The notes beneath the pieces are model-generated. The model was not told the DNA's origin. It was given only the letters and a program-made list of their open reading frames with translations, and did not search any database. Made by a program: the position numbers and the translations under genes. A stretch of DNA of 32,152 bases, taken from NCBI GenBank assembly GCA_018335555.1, contig JAGXST010000254.1, positions 1-32,152 of the forward strand, in the 5' to 3' direction. Every line of letters begins with the position of its first letter. The stretch's first letter is position 1. Of this stretch, positions 31,966-32,152 are shown one piece after another. This stretch comes from Actinomycetota bacterium (GTDB lineage: Bacteria; Actinomycetota; Nitriliruptoria; Nitriliruptorales; Nitriliruptoraceae).

Positions 31966-32152
31966 ATGATGTTCAACGTCTGCTTGACCCGCTCATCGAA
32001 CGGGTCCGAGATCAAGAAGGTGGAGCTGGGGCAGCCGCTGCTGGACGACTACCTGATGTTCGTGATGGCGCGGGCTCGACCGAACACGGTGCTCGCGACG
32101 GCGTACGACTTGAAGGTGTTCTTCGGTGCCGTGGGCAAATCTCCGGGGGAGG
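31966..32152 (+). CDS. Probable tyrosine recombinase/integrase, N-terminal part (runs off the right edge)
   Basis: The 62 visible residues start MMFNVCLTRSSNGSEIKK and continue GQPLLDDYLMFVMARARPNTVLATAYDLKVFF, the pattern of the SAM-like core-binding domain at the start of XerC/D-type and phage-type integrases (a helix, xRxxNTxxxYxxDLxxF). The catalytic domain with its RHRY tetrad is beyond the edge, so activity cannot be judged. GAGGAG at 31954-31959, 6 bases before the ATG, supports this start. It is back to back with the truncated transposase and lies within 2 kb of a tRNA-Phe 3' fragment, which fits an element integrated at that tRNA. Confidence 0.68.
   Translation, partial: MMFNVCLTRSSNGSEIKKVELGQPLLDDYLMFVMARARPNTVLATAYDLKVFFGAVGKSPGE

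Overview
The window is high-GC DNA, roughly two-thirds G+C by eye. It has many GTG starts, 1-8 bp stop/start overlaps and tight operons, which fits a member of the Actinomycetota; the sequence does not let me name a genus. Apart from the last 2 kb it is one long catabolic neighbourhood for peptides, amino acids and amines, with 22 complete genes and one partial regulator at the left edge.

Left part (1-12762). A partial MarR-type regulator reads leftward off the edge. A rightward series then holds an FAD-dependent amine/amino-acid oxidoreductase, a family-5 peptide-binding lipoprotein, an atypical M19 dipeptidase-like protein, and a complete oligopeptide ABC transporter (two permeases, two ATPases) joined by overlapping stop and start codons. 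A PucR-family regulator follows, then a translationally coupled two-subunit acyl-CoA ligase of the SucC/SucD type.

Middle part (12806-19970). Six leftward genes form one apparent operon: CocE/NonD alpha/beta hydrolase, MFS transporter, YtcJ-type amidohydrolase, carboxymuconolactone-decarboxylase-like protein, a second metal amidohydrolase, and an enoyl-CoA hydratase/isomerase homologue.

Right part (20263-29938). A DadA-like oxidase, a CoA-acylating (methyl)malonate-semialdehyde dehydrogenase, a class III aminotransferase and a small cupin read rightward. A gamma-glutamyltransferase-like enzyme and a dimethylglycine/sarcosine dehydrogenase-like flavoprotein read leftward. A flavin-reductase-domain protein is divergent from the latter. 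A plausible combined job is peptide uptake and cleavage, oxidation or transamination of the released (D-, N-methyl-, gamma-glutamyl- or beta-) amino acids, and delivery of carbon as acyl-CoA. The exact substrate is not visible.

Two observations stand out beyond the genes. First, a motif of the form TTAC-N5-GTAA, or a degraded copy, lies in four of the main intergenic regions (404, 10605, 20098, 21544). It is a candidate operator for a local regulon, perhaps that of the PucR protein. Second, the right end (30070-32152) looks like one edge of an integrated element. It has the 3' half of a tRNA-Phe gene with its CCA and a hairpin but no 5' half, three helically phased TTGTCAyG repeats, AT-richer hypothetical genes, a truncated ISL3-type transposase, and the start of what looks like a tyrosine recombinase running off the edge.
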